44,362 bases of DNA from Polaromonas sp. (GTDB taxonomy: Bacteria; Pseudomonadota; Gammaproteobacteria; Burkholderiales; Burkholderiaceae_C): contig JANYFF010000249.1 of the NCBI GenBank assembly GCA_025362825.1, forward strand, positions 1 to 44,362, read 5' to 3'. The position numbers and the translations under genes were made by a program. The notes under the pieces were generated by a model, which searched no databases, was not told the origin of the DNA, and saw only the letters and a list, made by a program, of their open reading frames with translations. This document shows, in pieces, positions 33,813 through 42,143 of this stretch. Position 1 is the stretch's first letter. Each line of letters begins with the position of its first letter.

Positions 33813-34121
33813 ATGCGCATCGTTCTGCGAGTGGCTGCACCAGCGCTGTCGGCCAGCGCGCATGCGCAGACCGCCCATGCGCCGACATCTGCCTGTAAGC
33901 CTGCGAGCCCCGACGGCAACGCGGGCAGCATTCCGCCCAACAAACCCAGCAGCAAGGATATTGCCGCAGCCTTCGGCAAGGCCGACGCCAACCACGATGG
34001 CCGGCTGGACAGCAAGGAGGTCGAGAAATTCCCGCCGGTGGTGCAGCGCTTTGACGTGCTGGATGCCCACCATGACGGCTTTGTCTCGCGCGATGAACTG
34101 GCAACTGTCTCGGGCTCGTAA
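33813..34121 (+). CDS. Secreted EF-hand calcium-binding protein
   Basis: About 102 residues from ATG 33813 (MRIVLRVAAPALSASAHAQT). That N-terminus looks like a short Sec signal with a SAHA cleavage site, although its hydrophobic core contains an Arg. An upstream in-frame ATG at 33717 would add 32 polar residues and is less likely. Two EF-hand loops follow: KADANHDGRLDSKEVEKFPP and LDVLDAHHDGFVSRDEL-like sequence, with Asp, Asn, Asp and Glu at loop ligand positions. It probably binds Ca2+ in the periplasm; partner unknown. The weak signal and uncertain start leave some doubt that the N-terminus is intact. Confidence 0.7.
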   Translation: MRIVLRVAAPALSASAHAQTAHAPTSACKPASPDGNAGSIPPNKPSSKDIAAAFGKADANHDGRLDSKEVEKFPPVVQRFDVLDAHHDGFVSRDELATVSGS

Positions 34122-34131
34122 GCTGGATTGA

Positions 34132-34164
34132 ATTACCCGGCGGGCGGTATCTGCCGGGTAATTT
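34132..34164. terminator. Bidirectional terminator hairpin between EF-hand and MscS genes
   Basis: Perfect 11 bp arms AATTACCCGGC (34132-34142) and GCCGGGTAATT (34154-34164) with an 11 nt loop, placed between two convergent genes. The arms end in AATT and are followed by only a short T stretch, so efficiency is uncertain. Confidence 0.65.
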
Positions 34165-34183
34165 GCGTAGTTAACCCGACTGG

Positions 34184-34999
34184 CTAAACCGGATAGACCT
34201 TAACGGGCCGCGTCGCCACCGGGAAGCCCGCCGCACCCAGCGTGTCGGCAATGGCCCGGTTGGTGTCAAAGTACACCTGCCAATAGTGGTTGGTATGGCA
34301 ATGTGGCCGCACCGCCAGCTTCGGCCCAAATTCATTGAACTCCAGAATCTCTACATCCACGCCGGGCACCTTGGTGATGTTGGGTACCTGCGCCACGGCT
34401 GCCTTGAGCAGTGCGATGGCCTTGTGCACGTCGGCACTGCCGGCAAGCTGCGCGACCAGCTCGACGCGGCGGTGTGGATTGGCGGTGTAGTTTTTGATAT
34501 CACCTCCCATCACCTTGCCATTGCCGACGATGGTCTTGACGTTGTCGGGCGTGTTGATGCTGGTGCCGAACAGACCGATCTCCAGCACCGTGCCTTCAAC
34601 GCCGCCGGCCGTGACATATTCGCCCACCTTGTAGGGCCTGAGTACCAGCAGAAAGATGCCAGCTGCAAAATTGCCCAGCAGGCCGCTCCACGCCGCGCCA
34701 ATTGCCACGCCCGCGCCCGCCACCAGCGCTGCAAAGCTGGTTGTCTCAACGCCGAAGTAGCCGAGGATGGCCACTACCAAAATAATGTTGAGCGCGACGT
34801 TGATGAAGCTCACCAGATAGCGCTGCACCGTCGGGTCTAATTCCTGCCGCGTCATGCCGGCGCCCACGAGACGCGTGACCAGATGGATCAGCCAGCGACC
34901 GATGATGAAGACGATGACGGCGCCTATCACCTTGAGCCCGAAGGCCACCAGAATCGGCTGGGCCTGGTCCATCCAGGTCGTGATTTTTGCTGAATCCAT
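34184..34999 (-). CDS. mscS: MscS-family small-conductance mechanosensitive channel
   Basis: A 271-residue channel. GGAG precedes ATG 34999. Three helices are seen: TM1 at about 14-35 (LVAFGLKVIGAVIVFIIGRW), TM2 at about 62-82 (YLVSFINVALNIILVVAILG) and pore-lining TM3 with Gly/Ala packing (AALVAGAGVAIGAAWSGLLG then NFAAGIFLLVLRPYKVGEYV). The cytoplasmic vestibule follows (VEGTVLEIGLFGTSINTPDN). Length matches E. coli MscS (286). It releases solutes when membrane tension rises in hypo-osmotic shock. Monocistronic. Confidence 0.93.
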   Translation of the reverse strand: MDSAKITTWMDQAQPILVAFGLKVIGAVIVFIIGRWLIHLVTRLVGAGMTRQELDPTVQRYLVSFINVALNIILVVAILGYFGVETTSFAALVAGAGVAIGAAWSGLLGNFAAGIFLLVLRPYKVGEYVTAGGVEGTVLEIGLFGTSINTPDNVKTIVGNGKVMGGDIKNYTANPHRRVELVAQLAGSADVHKAIALLKAAVAQVPNITKVPGVDVEILEFNEFGPKLAVRPHCHTNHYWQVYFDTNRAIADTLGAAGFPVATRPVKVYPV

Positions 35000-35134
35000 A
35001 GCGCTACTCCATAATGTTTGAAAACCTGCGCGATCTTAGGGGGCCGCTGGCGTCCTGTAAACCGCACGCGCCGACCGCAAAGCTTGCGTGGCCACAAACA
35101 ATCGCTGTTGTGAAGTATTTTTGGAGACTCTCTG

Positions 35135-36556
35135 ATGAACGCACCGCTGCCTGCCCACCTGCTGCCTGACATGGCTAAACGCGAAACGCCCGCCGCGCTT
35201 GTAGACGCGCTGAAAAGCCGCTTTTCTGACCGCTGTTCCACCGCCCTGGTAGTGCGAGAGCAGCACGGCCGCGACGAATCGTCTTTCGCCGCACCACCAC
35301 CCGCAGCGGTGGTCTTTGCCGAAAGCACTCTAGAGGTCGCCGATGCCGTGAAGCTGGCCGCGCAGTACAACGTGCCGGTGATTCCGTTCGGTGTCGGCAC
35401 CTCGCTTGAAGGCCACCTGCTGGCGATCCAGGGCGGCATCAGCATTGATGTGAGCCGCATGAACAAGGTGCTCTCCATCAACGCCGAAGACCTCACCGTG
35501 ACGGTGCAGCCTGGCGTGACGCGCAAGCAACTCAATGAAGAAATCAAAAGCACCGGCCTCTTTTTTCCGATAGATCCAGGCGCCGATGCCACGCTGGGAG
35601 GCATGAGCGCCACGCGCGCCAGCGGTACCAACGCCGTGCGCTACGGCACCATGCGCGAGAACGTGCTGGCACTCCAAGTGGTCACCGCCAGCGGCGAAGT
35701 GATCCGCACCGGCACGCGCGCCAAAAAATCATCTGCAGGCTACGACCTGACGCGGCTGATGGTCGGCAGCGAGGGCACGCTGGGTGTGATTACTGAAGTC
35801 ACCGTCAAGCTCTATCCGCTGCCAGAGGCCATCTCGGCCGCCATCTGCTCATTCCCCAGCATCGAGGCAGCCGTGCGCACCACGATTGAGGTCATACAGC
35901 TGGGCGTGCCGATTGCGCGTGTCGAGTTGATCGACCACAACACCGTGCGCATGGTCAACAAACATTCCAAGCTGACGCTGCGTGAAGAGCCTATGCTGCT
36001 GATGGAGTTTCACGGCACGCCGGGCAGTGTAAAGGAGCAGGCCGAGCTGGTGCAGGAGCTCGCCAGCAACCATGGCGGCAATGCCTTTGAATGGGCCAGC
36101 ACACCGGAAGAGCGCACGCGCCTGTGGACGGCCCGGCACAACGCCTACTTTGCGGCCATCCAGTCACGGCCCGGCTGCCGCGCGATTTCAACAGACACCT
36201 GCGTGCCGATTTCACGGCTGGCCGATTGCCTGCTGGAGTCGGTGGCCGAGGTCGATGCCAGCGGCATCCCCTACTTTCTGGTCGGCCATGTCGGCGATGG
36301 CAACTTTCATTTTGGCTACCTGATAAATCCCGATGACCCTGCAGAACGCGCAGCCGCCGAAGTGCTGAACCACAAGCTGGTCAGCCGCGCACTGGCCCTT
36401 GAAGGCACCTGCACCGGCGAACACGGTGTCGGCCTGCACAAGATGGACTTTCTGGTGACCGAGGCGGGTGACGGGGCGGTGAACATGATGCGCACCATCA
36501 AACGCGCACTGGACCCGAAGAACATCATGAATCCGGGCAAGATTTTCTCGATCTAG
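35135..36556 (+). CDS. FAD-linked D-lactate dehydrogenase / glycolate oxidase GlcD-like flavoprotein
   Basis: A 473-residue protein of the FAD-linked oxidase (PCMH/VAO) family. The FAD domain occupies residues about 50-230: VIPFGVGTSLEGHLLAIQGG, TVTVQPGVTRKQLNEEIKST and FPIDPGADATLGGMSATRAS. The cap domain ends with the conserved VGHVGDGNFHFGYLINPDD and GEHGVGLHKMDFL. These fit D-lactate dehydrogenase (cytochrome) or related 2-hydroxyacid dehydrogenases feeding electrons to the respiratory chain. No GlcE/GlcF partners are adjacent, favouring a single-subunit D-lactate type. The stop TAG overlaps the GTG of the next gene by one base, so the histidine kinase is probably cotranscribed. Confidence 0.9.
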   Translation: MNAPLPAHLLPDMAKRETPAALVDALKSRFSDRCSTALVVREQHGRDESSFAAPPPAAVVFAESTLEVADAVKLAAQYNVPVIPFGVGTSLEGHLLAIQGGISIDVSRMNKVLSINAEDLTVTVQPGVTRKQLNEEIKSTGLFFPIDPGADATLGGMSATRASGTNAVRYGTMRENVLALQVVTASGEVIRTGTRAKKSSAGYDLTRLMVGSEGTLGVITEVTVKLYPLPEAISAAICSFPSIEAAVRTTIEVIQLGVPIARVELIDHNTVRMVNKHSKLTLREEPMLLMEFHGTPGSVKEQAELVQELASNHGGNAFEWASTPEERTRLWTARHNAYFAAIQSRPGCRAISTDTCVPISRLADCLLESVAEVDASGIPYFLVGHVGDGNFHFGYLINPDDPAERAAAEVLNHKLVSRALALEGTCTGEHGVGLHKMDFLVTEAGDGAVNMMRTIKRALDPKNIMNPGKIFSI

Positions 36557-38496
36557 TGCGTGCGCATCGCGTGACCCGTCCGCGAGCTAAAGTGACCCTC
36601 ACAACTGCGCTGTTACGGCTGGTGCTGATGCTGCTGTTCGCCAGTCCCCCGACCTGGGCGGCTGACAGCTGCACATCGGTCGCGCTGATCAACAGCGCCC
36701 AGCGTTTGGCATCGGGTACGGCTCCAGTAGCCGTGCTGAATTCGCAACAAGTGACCCTGCCCGATACGCTGCCGCTACAGCTGCGCAGCGAACGGGTTCG
36801 CATCAGCTATGACATTGACGTCAGCAGTTGCGCCCAGGCATCGGCGCCTGCTCTGTGGTTGTTTCGGGTGGGTGCGCCCTACCGGGCAACTGTTGACGGG
36901 CAGCCGATGAGCCTGCTGAGCGCGCACATGCTGCGTAGTTCGGAGCTGCTGGCAGGTCGTCTTTTGCCAAGCCAACCTGGCATATACAACGGCCGTATGC
37001 CATCGCTTTTTGCACTGCCGCCAGGGGCCCATCGGGTCACGATTGAATTGCAGACACTGCCGTATATGCCGACGGGGGTGGGTCTGGCCCGGATAGGGCC
37101 CACCAATCTGCTCTTGCCAGTACATGCCGATGCTGTGGACGATATCGTCGCGCACGCTGACTCCGCTTCAGGTGTGGTGTTGGTACTGGGCGCGATGGCG
37201 CTGTTGCTATGGCTGCAGCGTCGGGGTGATCGCAGCCTGCTATGGCTGGCGGTGGCATGCGCTTCGTGGGGGCTACGCGGTGTGGCCTATTTTGGACACA
37301 CCGTTTATGTGGCGGCACTGGCCTATGAGCAGTTCAATCCGCTAAATGTCCTGCTCACTTCTGCGGCCTTGGCGATGTCGGTCAGTTACCTCCTGGGTAG
37401 CCCCGACAGCCGCGACAGGCGCAATCTTGGTGTTATGACATTCTTGTGCGTGGCGGCCGTGCTGCTGGCCGCGATCAGCGGGTATGGCGCACTGGCGGCG
37501 CGGGCGCTCTGCCTGCTGAGCTCCTTTGTCATCGGTGGCGGCATGTTTTTGCGCATCTGGCAGGCGCGTGCCAGGCAAAGCCGTTGGCAGCTCGGGGTGC
37601 TGGCCGGGGGCTTGGCCCTTCTGGTGGCCAGCGCGGTGCACGACATGTTAATGATCACGGGCACCCTTGGCCCCGAGTCTCCAAGCTATCTGTTTTGGGG
37701 GTTTATTGCCCTGTTGATCGCGTTTGCGGGCATATCAGGCCAATACATCGTCAACACATTGAACCTTGCAGAGCGCAGCAATGACGAGTTGGCATTGCAT
37801 GTACGCCGTAAAACGCACGAGCTGGAGCAAAGCTACCAGGCCTTGCGCGCCAATGAATTTTCAGCTGCACGCACCGAGGAGCGTGAGCGCATGGTGCGCG
37901 AGATGCATGACGGACTCGGTGCGCAGCTGATGACGGCGCTGCGCGGCATGGAGCGCGGCGCCCTGGGCAAGGAGCAGATTGCGCAGTCGCTGCAAGACGG
38001 GCTGGACGAGCTGCGTCTGCTGATGGACACCACCGACAACACCCAGCCACTGCAGACGGCGCTGGCCAATTGGCGCAACCGATGGGATGGTCGGCTGGCC
38101 GCGACCGGGCTGACACTGCAATGGACGCTGGGCGACGAGCTGGAACACATCGAGCTGCCCGGCGACACGGTGCTGCAGATCATGCGCGTACTGCAGGAGG
38201 CCGGCGCCAACATCGTCAAGCATGCGCAGGCGGGCGAAGTGGCTGTCAGTGCCGTGGTACACAGTGAGCCGGACGGTGGGCGCGGGCTGTTGCTGGAGAT
38301 TACGGACGACGGTATTGGCCTGCCAGCCATTGATCCATCACGGCCCGGCCGCGGCATCCGCAACATGCGCCAGCGCGCCCGGCTGATTGGCGCCACGCTG
38401 GAGCTGATGGCTCGCCCCAACGGGCTGCAAGGCACCACGGTGCGCCTGCGGTTGCCATTGCCATTGCCATTGCCGCTTTCATCGTCACTTCCTTGA
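36556..38496 (+). CDS. Sensor histidine kinase 1 (7TM-DISM-like sensor, NarL-type HisKA_3 kinase)
   Basis: About 646 residues if it starts at GTG 36556 (GTG 36571 or 36592 are alternatives). A signal (LLRLVLMLLFASPPTWAADS) exports a periplasmic beta-rich domain of about 160 residues. About seven transmembrane helices follow (residues about 200-400; GVVLVLGAMALLLWLQR, LGVLAGGLALLVASAVHDML). A coiled linker leads to the HisKA_3 dimerisation domain, with phospho-acceptor His451 in MVREMHDGLGAQLMTALRGM. The HATPase domain has an N-box QEAGANIVKHAQAG, ITDDGIGLPAI, and GRGIRNMRQRARLIGATLEL. It should phosphorylate the NarL-type regulator downstream. The ligand is unknown. The kinase core is nearly the same as in the next gene. 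Confidence 0.9.
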   Translation: MRAHRVTRPRAKVTLTTALLRLVLMLLFASPPTWAADSCTSVALINSAQRLASGTAPVAVLNSQQVTLPDTLPLQLRSERVRISYDIDVSSCAQASAPALWLFRVGAPYRATVDGQPMSLLSAHMLRSSELLAGRLLPSQPGIYNGRMPSLFALPPGAHRVTIELQTLPYMPTGVGLARIGPTNLLLPVHADAVDDIVAHADSASGVVLVLGAMALLLWLQRRGDRSLLWLAVACASWGLRGVAYFGHTVYVAALAYEQFNPLNVLLTSAALAMSVSYLLGSPDSRDRRNLGVMTFLCVAAVLLAAISGYGALAARALCLLSSFVIGGGMFLRIWQARARQSRWQLGVLAGGLALLVASAVHDMLMITGTLGPESPSYLFWGFIALLIAFAGISGQYIVNTLNLAERSNDELALHVRRKTHELEQSYQALRANEFSAARTEERERMVREMHDGLGAQLMTALRGMERGALGKEQIAQSLQDGLDELRLLMDTTDNTQPLQTALANWRNRWDGRLAATGLTLQWTLGDELEHIELPGDTVLQIMRVLQEAGANIVKHAQAGEVAVSAVVHSEPDGGRGLLLEITDDGIGLPAIDPSRPGRGIRNMRQRARLIGATLELMARPNGLQGTTVRLRLPLPLPLPLSSSLP

Positions 38497-38533
38497 GAGT
38501 GCCGGCATCTATTGGCGCAATCCCGCTAGAATT

Positions 38534-38550
38534 GCTATTAATTTAATAGC
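38534..38550. repeat. 17 bp GCTAT-N-TAGC palindromic repeat, copy 5
   Basis: GCTATTAATTTAATAGC, the most symmetrical copy, between the two sensor kinase genes. Confidence 0.65.
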
Positions 38551-38680
38551 AATAAACGCCTATTTTACGAAGGCCGCGGGCACTAATTGCCTGTTTTTTA
38601 AGGTTTTACCCAGCGGAACACGCCGTTGCCGGCTACCAGCCGTCATTGGAGGCAACGTTGAAGATAGCCTTGGTGACGGC

Positions 38681-38707
38681 GGTGAGTTTGGTGAGTTTGG
38701 TGAGCTC
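38681..38707 (+). repeat. 9 bp tandem repeat, three units
   Basis: GGTGAGTTT twice followed by GGTGAGCTC, in the gap between the two sensor kinase genes. A minor slippage repeat. Confidence 0.6.
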
Positions 38708-38831
38708 GAGCAGGCAGGACCTGTCGGTCCAACCGCGGATTTGTTGAAACCTCGCATGGCTCCCCGCCCGTTTTCAGTTTAAATACAGGGCTGAACGCCC
38801 ACAGTTGCAGCCAGAAGCACAAAGGATAGCG

Positions 38832-40682
38832 ATGTTGTACAGGCTCGGAGCACTGAACACCAAACCGCGGTTGCTGGTCAGCATCGCCATTCTTGTGGGC
38901 TTTGTCTCGGCCATCGTGGCCATGTTGCTGTGGCTTGATGCGGCAACCAACACCAGCGCGAAAGTGACACGGCTGCGCGCAGCCGGTTTTCAGCTCGCAT
39001 TGGCACCCGATGGGCAGCCGCAAACCGGCCAGTGGGCGCGCGTTGCATTGCCGGACAACTGGAGCCGGCGAAGGCCTGACGCACAGGGCATTGGCTGGTA
39101 CCAACTGACCTTTGACCTGCCTGAAACCACCCTGGGCTCTGAAGGGGTGGCATTGCACGTCAAGCGTTTGAGCATGACGGCAGAGTTCTATTTGAACGGC
39201 CATCTCTTGTCCCCGCCGATGCAGGTCGCAGAGCCCATGCTGCGCATGTGGAACACCCCTCAGTACCGGTCGTTGCCGCAGGACTGGCTCAGGCCGGGGG
39301 AAAACGAGATTCAGGTTCGACTTTTTTCGTACCATGACTACAACGGTGGACTGGGTGTGGTGGATATCGGCCCTGACGCTGAGATATATAGCCTGTACCT
39401 GCGCACGCTTTTCTTCCACTCTACCGCCAGTGCGTCAGCGCTTGTGGCGCTGTTCGTCATCGGCCTGTTGGCGCTAGCCATCGGCCTGCGGTTCTCACGC
39501 GACGGCTCGCCACTGTTCATGGGCATGTCGTGCATGCTGTGGTCGGCACGGTTGCTCAACGACTACGTGCAGTCCATCCCCGTGGGCTGGCAATGGTGGG
39601 GCTGGGTCACGCACTCACTGGGCGGCTGGGTGCCGCTGCTGATGCTGATGTATTGCCACCGCTACCTGCAGATCCAGCGCCGTGGCCTGGAGCGCTTCAT
39701 GCTGATTTATACCGTCATCTGCACCGGGCTGATGGGGGCCTACCTGTTCTCGTGGATCAGCAAGGACGCGCTGGCGGTGATCTGGCTGCCCTTCAATATC
39801 GCCACCGACGTGTACATGCTGCACATCCTGTGGCGGCTGCTGCGCAGGTCGGTCAATGCGGCACCCTTCCTGCTGGCGATTGCGCTGGCGTTTTTTGTGG
39901 TGGCCGACCTGCATGACCGCGTTATCGTCACGGCCACGCTGGAACGCCTGGTGAGCTTTGACGCGACCTACTGGCGGCCGCTGTCTGGCGTGCTGCTGTC
40001 GTTTGCCTTTTGCCTGCTGGTGGCAGACCAGTTCATCGGCGTGGTGAATGAGGCCCGCAAGGGTGCGGCCGACCAGCAGCGCGCGGTCGCGTCAGAGCGC
40101 GAGCGCATCATGCGCGAGATGCACGACGGGCTGGGCGCGCAACTGATGACCGCCCTGCGCGGCATCGAACGCGGCGCCCTGGGCAAGGAACAGGTGGTGC
40201 AGTCGCTGCATGAGGGGCTGGACGAGCTGCGTTTGCTGATGGACAGTACCGACAACACCCAGCCGCTGCAGACCGCACTGGCCAACTGGCGCAACCGCTG
40301 GGACGGCCGGCTGGCAGCCACCGGGCTGACGCTGCAGTGGACGCTGGGCGATGCGCTGGAAGACATTGAGCTGCCTGGTGACACCGTGCTGCAAATCATG
40401 CGCGTGCTGCAGGAGGCCGGCGCCAACATCGTCAAGCATGCACAGGCCAGCGAAGCCGCCGTGAGCGCCCAGGTGCGTGCAGGTGCAAACGGCGTGCGCG
40501 CCTTTGTGCTGGAGATTGCCGACAACGGTATCGGCCTGCCATCACAGGACGCCTCGCGAGCGGGCCGCGGCATCCGCAACATGCGCCAGCGTGCGCAACA
40601 AATCGGCGCGACGTTTGAACTGATGGAGCGCAACGACGGCATGCCGGGCACCACAGTGCGGCTAAGCCTGCCGCTGGCCTGA
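38832..40682 (+). CDS. Sensor histidine kinase 2, tandem relative of kinase 1
   Basis: A 616-residue kinase. ATG 38832 follows AAAGGA; an upstream TTG is not needed. One N-terminal helix (LLVSIAILVGFVSAIVAMLL) precedes a periplasmic galactose-binding-like domain (ALPDNWSRRRPDAQGIGWYQ, then YLNGHLLSPPMQVAEPMLRM and LRPGENEIQVRLFSYHDYNG). About seven transmembrane helices lead to the HisKA_3 domain. His431 is the phospho-acceptor (IMREMHDGLGAQLMTALRGI), and the HATPase has QEAGANIVKHAQASE, IADNGIGLPS and GRGIRNMRQRAQQIGATFEL. The kinase half matches kinase 1 at the great majority of positions while the sensor half differs, so the pair look like a duplication with sensor divergence. Likely partner is the convergent response regulator. 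Confidence 0.9.
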   Translation: MLYRLGALNTKPRLLVSIAILVGFVSAIVAMLLWLDAATNTSAKVTRLRAAGFQLALAPDGQPQTGQWARVALPDNWSRRRPDAQGIGWYQLTFDLPETTLGSEGVALHVKRLSMTAEFYLNGHLLSPPMQVAEPMLRMWNTPQYRSLPQDWLRPGENEIQVRLFSYHDYNGGLGVVDIGPDAEIYSLYLRTLFFHSTASASALVALFVIGLLALAIGLRFSRDGSPLFMGMSCMLWSARLLNDYVQSIPVGWQWWGWVTHSLGGWVPLLMLMYCHRYLQIQRRGLERFMLIYTVICTGLMGAYLFSWISKDALAVIWLPFNIATDVYMLHILWRLLRRSVNAAPFLLAIALAFFVVADLHDRVIVTATLERLVSFDATYWRPLSGVLLSFAFCLLVADQFIGVVNEARKGAADQQRAVASERERIMREMHDGLGAQLMTALRGIERGALGKEQVVQSLHEGLDELRLLMDSTDNTQPLQTALANWRNRWDGRLAATGLTLQWTLGDALEDIELPGDTVLQIMRVLQEAGANIVKHAQASEAAVSAQVRAGANGVRAFVLEIADNGIGLPSQDASRAGRGIRNMRQRAQQIGATFELMERNDGMPGTTVRLSLPLA

Positions 40683-40693
40683 TTTCATTTCTA

Positions 40694-40801
40694 ATTCCAT
40701 TTCAAAATCATTTCTGTCCAGGCGTCGAGCCGCTGGCAGTGCTGTAGCACGACAAGGCGAGACGACAACAACAACGACAGGGGATGATTTGGAAGTGGAA
40801 T
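40694..40801. repeat. Long imperfect inverted repeat with inner hairpin (dispersed element or structured RNA)
   Basis: Left arm 40694-40719 (ATTCCATTTCAAAATCATTT, then CTGTC) pairs imperfectly with right arm 40776-40801 (GACAGGGGATGATTTGGAAG, then TGGAAT). In between, GTGCTGTAGCAC (near 40739-40750) is a smaller hairpin. The element sits between the convergent kinase 2 and response-regulator genes, and its right arm ends at the regulator's stop. It resembles a repeated element I associate with Comamonadaceae intergenic regions. Confidence 0.55.
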
Positions 40802-41454
40802 CAGACGACCAGGCCGCGCCGCGCCGCTTCCATGGTCGCCTCGGCGCGCGAAGAGATGCCCAGCTTGCGGTAGATGTCGCGGATGTAGGTGCTGACAGTG
40901 TGCGCCGAAATGCCCAGCAGTTGGCCGACCTCGGGCACCTTGTAGCCCTTGGCGATCAGGCGCAACACATCGACTTCGCGCTCGGTCAAGGTTTTAGGAG
41001 ATTCGGCCTGCACTTCGGGCCGGAAATGCTTGAGCACGCGCAGCGCAATTGACGGTGACAGCGCAAGCTCGCCGGAGTCGATACGGCGCAATTGTCCGGC
41101 CACCACTTCACGCGGCTGTGACTTCAGGATGTATCCGCTGGCACCGGCACGCAGTGCCGGAAAGACGTGGGCGTCATCGTCATGGATGGTTGCAACGATG
41201 ACCAGTGCATCGGCGCGCGCCGCCACCAGTTCGCGAATCAGGTTCTCGCTGGTGCCATCGGGCAGGCCCCAGTCCACCAGCGCCAGCCCGTAGGTATAGC
41301 TGCGCATGCATTCACGCGCTTCTGCAAGGTTGGCGGCGGCATCCACGCGCCTGACGGCGGGCAAAACCTGCGGCAGGATTTCAGCCAGCCATTGGCGGGG
41401 CTCGTCGAGGTCTTCGACGATGAGTGCGCGTTCAAATGGCGAGGGTTGCATCAT
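40801..41454 (-). CDS. NarL/FixJ-family response regulator
   Basis: A 217-residue two-domain regulator. The receiver domain (1-125) has acidic pocket residues in RALIVEDLDEPRQWL, the phospho-acceptor Asp in LALVDWGLPDGTS, Thr/Ser in LVIVATIHDDD, and Lys in SGYILKSQP. The C-terminal LuxR/GerE helix-turn-helix is PKTLTEREVDVLRLIAKGYK, VPEVGQLLGISAHTVSTYIR and DIYRKLGISSRAEA. It is the natural partner of both upstream HisKA_3-type kinases, which are the NarX/DegS class known to pair with NarL-type regulators. Its targets are unknown. Confidence 0.93.
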   Translation of the reverse strand: MMQPSPFERALIVEDLDEPRQWLAEILPQVLPAVRRVDAAANLAEARECMRSYTYGLALVDWGLPDGTSENLIRELVAARADALVIVATIHDDDAHVFPALRAGASGYILKSQPREVVAGQLRRIDSGELALSPSIALRVLKHFRPEVQAESPKTLTEREVDVLRLIAKGYKVPEVGQLLGISAHTVSTYIRDIYRKLGISSRAEATMEAARRGLVV

Positions 41455-41645
41455 GACTGGAGTCTAGCCCTACCTACCGGCACCCTCAAGAGCGCAAGCA
41501 CCGCATCGACTCCCCTGTTCAAGGGGGTCCCGGTACAAACTGGGGTCTTGCCAGGCGCAGCAGGCGGGAGGATTGACCGCATTGCGCGGTAAAAAGAAAT
41601 CGCCGACAACAGAACCGCCAACAGGCCAGGTAGGCCGGTCTGGAT

Positions 41646-42143
41646 TTACTTCTGGATATCACCCATCTTGCAGCCCTTGGACAGGAACATGCCGGTCAAG
41701 TGATCCTTGCGGGCCTGTGCCTGCTGGCCCTGCAGTGCCTGGTTTTGCTGCGCCGTCGCTGCCTGCTGCTGGGCCGCACCGCTGTTGGCGGCCTGCTGTG
41801 CCGTCGCGCCCTGGGTGATCTGCTGGGCGATGCCGCCAAACATATTGCCAAGGCCGCCGAATCCACCGAAGCTGCCGCCGCTGCGTGCGACCACATTGGC
41901 CAGCGCGGATTGCGCCACAGCGCCGGCCATCTGGCTGCCGGCATTGGCCGCAACGCTGTTGTCAGCAACTGCTGCGGGCGCTGCCTGGGCGGCACGGGCA
42001 ATCACGCCATCCATCTGGATGATTTCGCCGTAGATCTGCTGGCAATTCAAATCGTTGTCGGTCACCTTGACGCGGTCGATCGTTTGCGCGAAGCCTGCGC
42101 CGCAGACAGCCAGCAATACGGTCAGTACAAGGGTGTTTTTCAT
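41646..42143 (-). CDS. Secreted Gln/Ala-rich protein of unknown function
   Basis: A 165-residue protein from ATG 42143 (MKNTLVLTVLLAVCGAGFAQ), an obvious Sec signal; a frame extension upstream is not needed. After TIDRVKVTDNDLNCQQIYGE comes a helical region, a Gly/Phe patch (SGGSFGGFGGLGNMFGGIAQ) and an Ala/Gln-rich stretch (AQQAANSGAAQQQAATAQQN) that looks disordered or coiled. Two Cys (in DLNCQQI and SKGCKMGD) could form a disulphide in the periplasm. No family recognised; likely an envelope protein. Confidence 0.78.
   Translation of the reverse strand: MKNTLVLTVLLAVCGAGFAQTIDRVKVTDNDLNCQQIYGEIIQMDGVIARAAQAAPAAVADNSVAANAGSQMAGAVAQSALANVVARSGGSFGGFGGLGNMFGGIAQQITQGATAQQAANSGAAQQQAATAQQNQALQGQQAQARKDHLTGMFLSKGCKMGDIQK

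Larger units (their letters stand above)
38497..38831. other. Intergenic region between the two kinase genes: repeats and hairpins
   Basis: Contains the 17 bp palindromic repeat (38534-38550), three tandem 9 bp GGTGAG(T/C)T(T/C) units (38681-38707), and a GGACC-TGTC-GGTCC mini-hairpin near 38717-38731. The minus strand has a short frame ending LTKLTAVTKAIFNVASNDGW with no start codon, perhaps a relic. No gene was accepted. Kinase 2 therefore probably has its own promoter here. Confidence 0.45.

Noticed and set aside
41556..41598. GACCGC/GCGGT hairpin near 41575-41590 considered as a terminator
   Set aside because: The stem is only 5 bp and no T-run follows on either strand.
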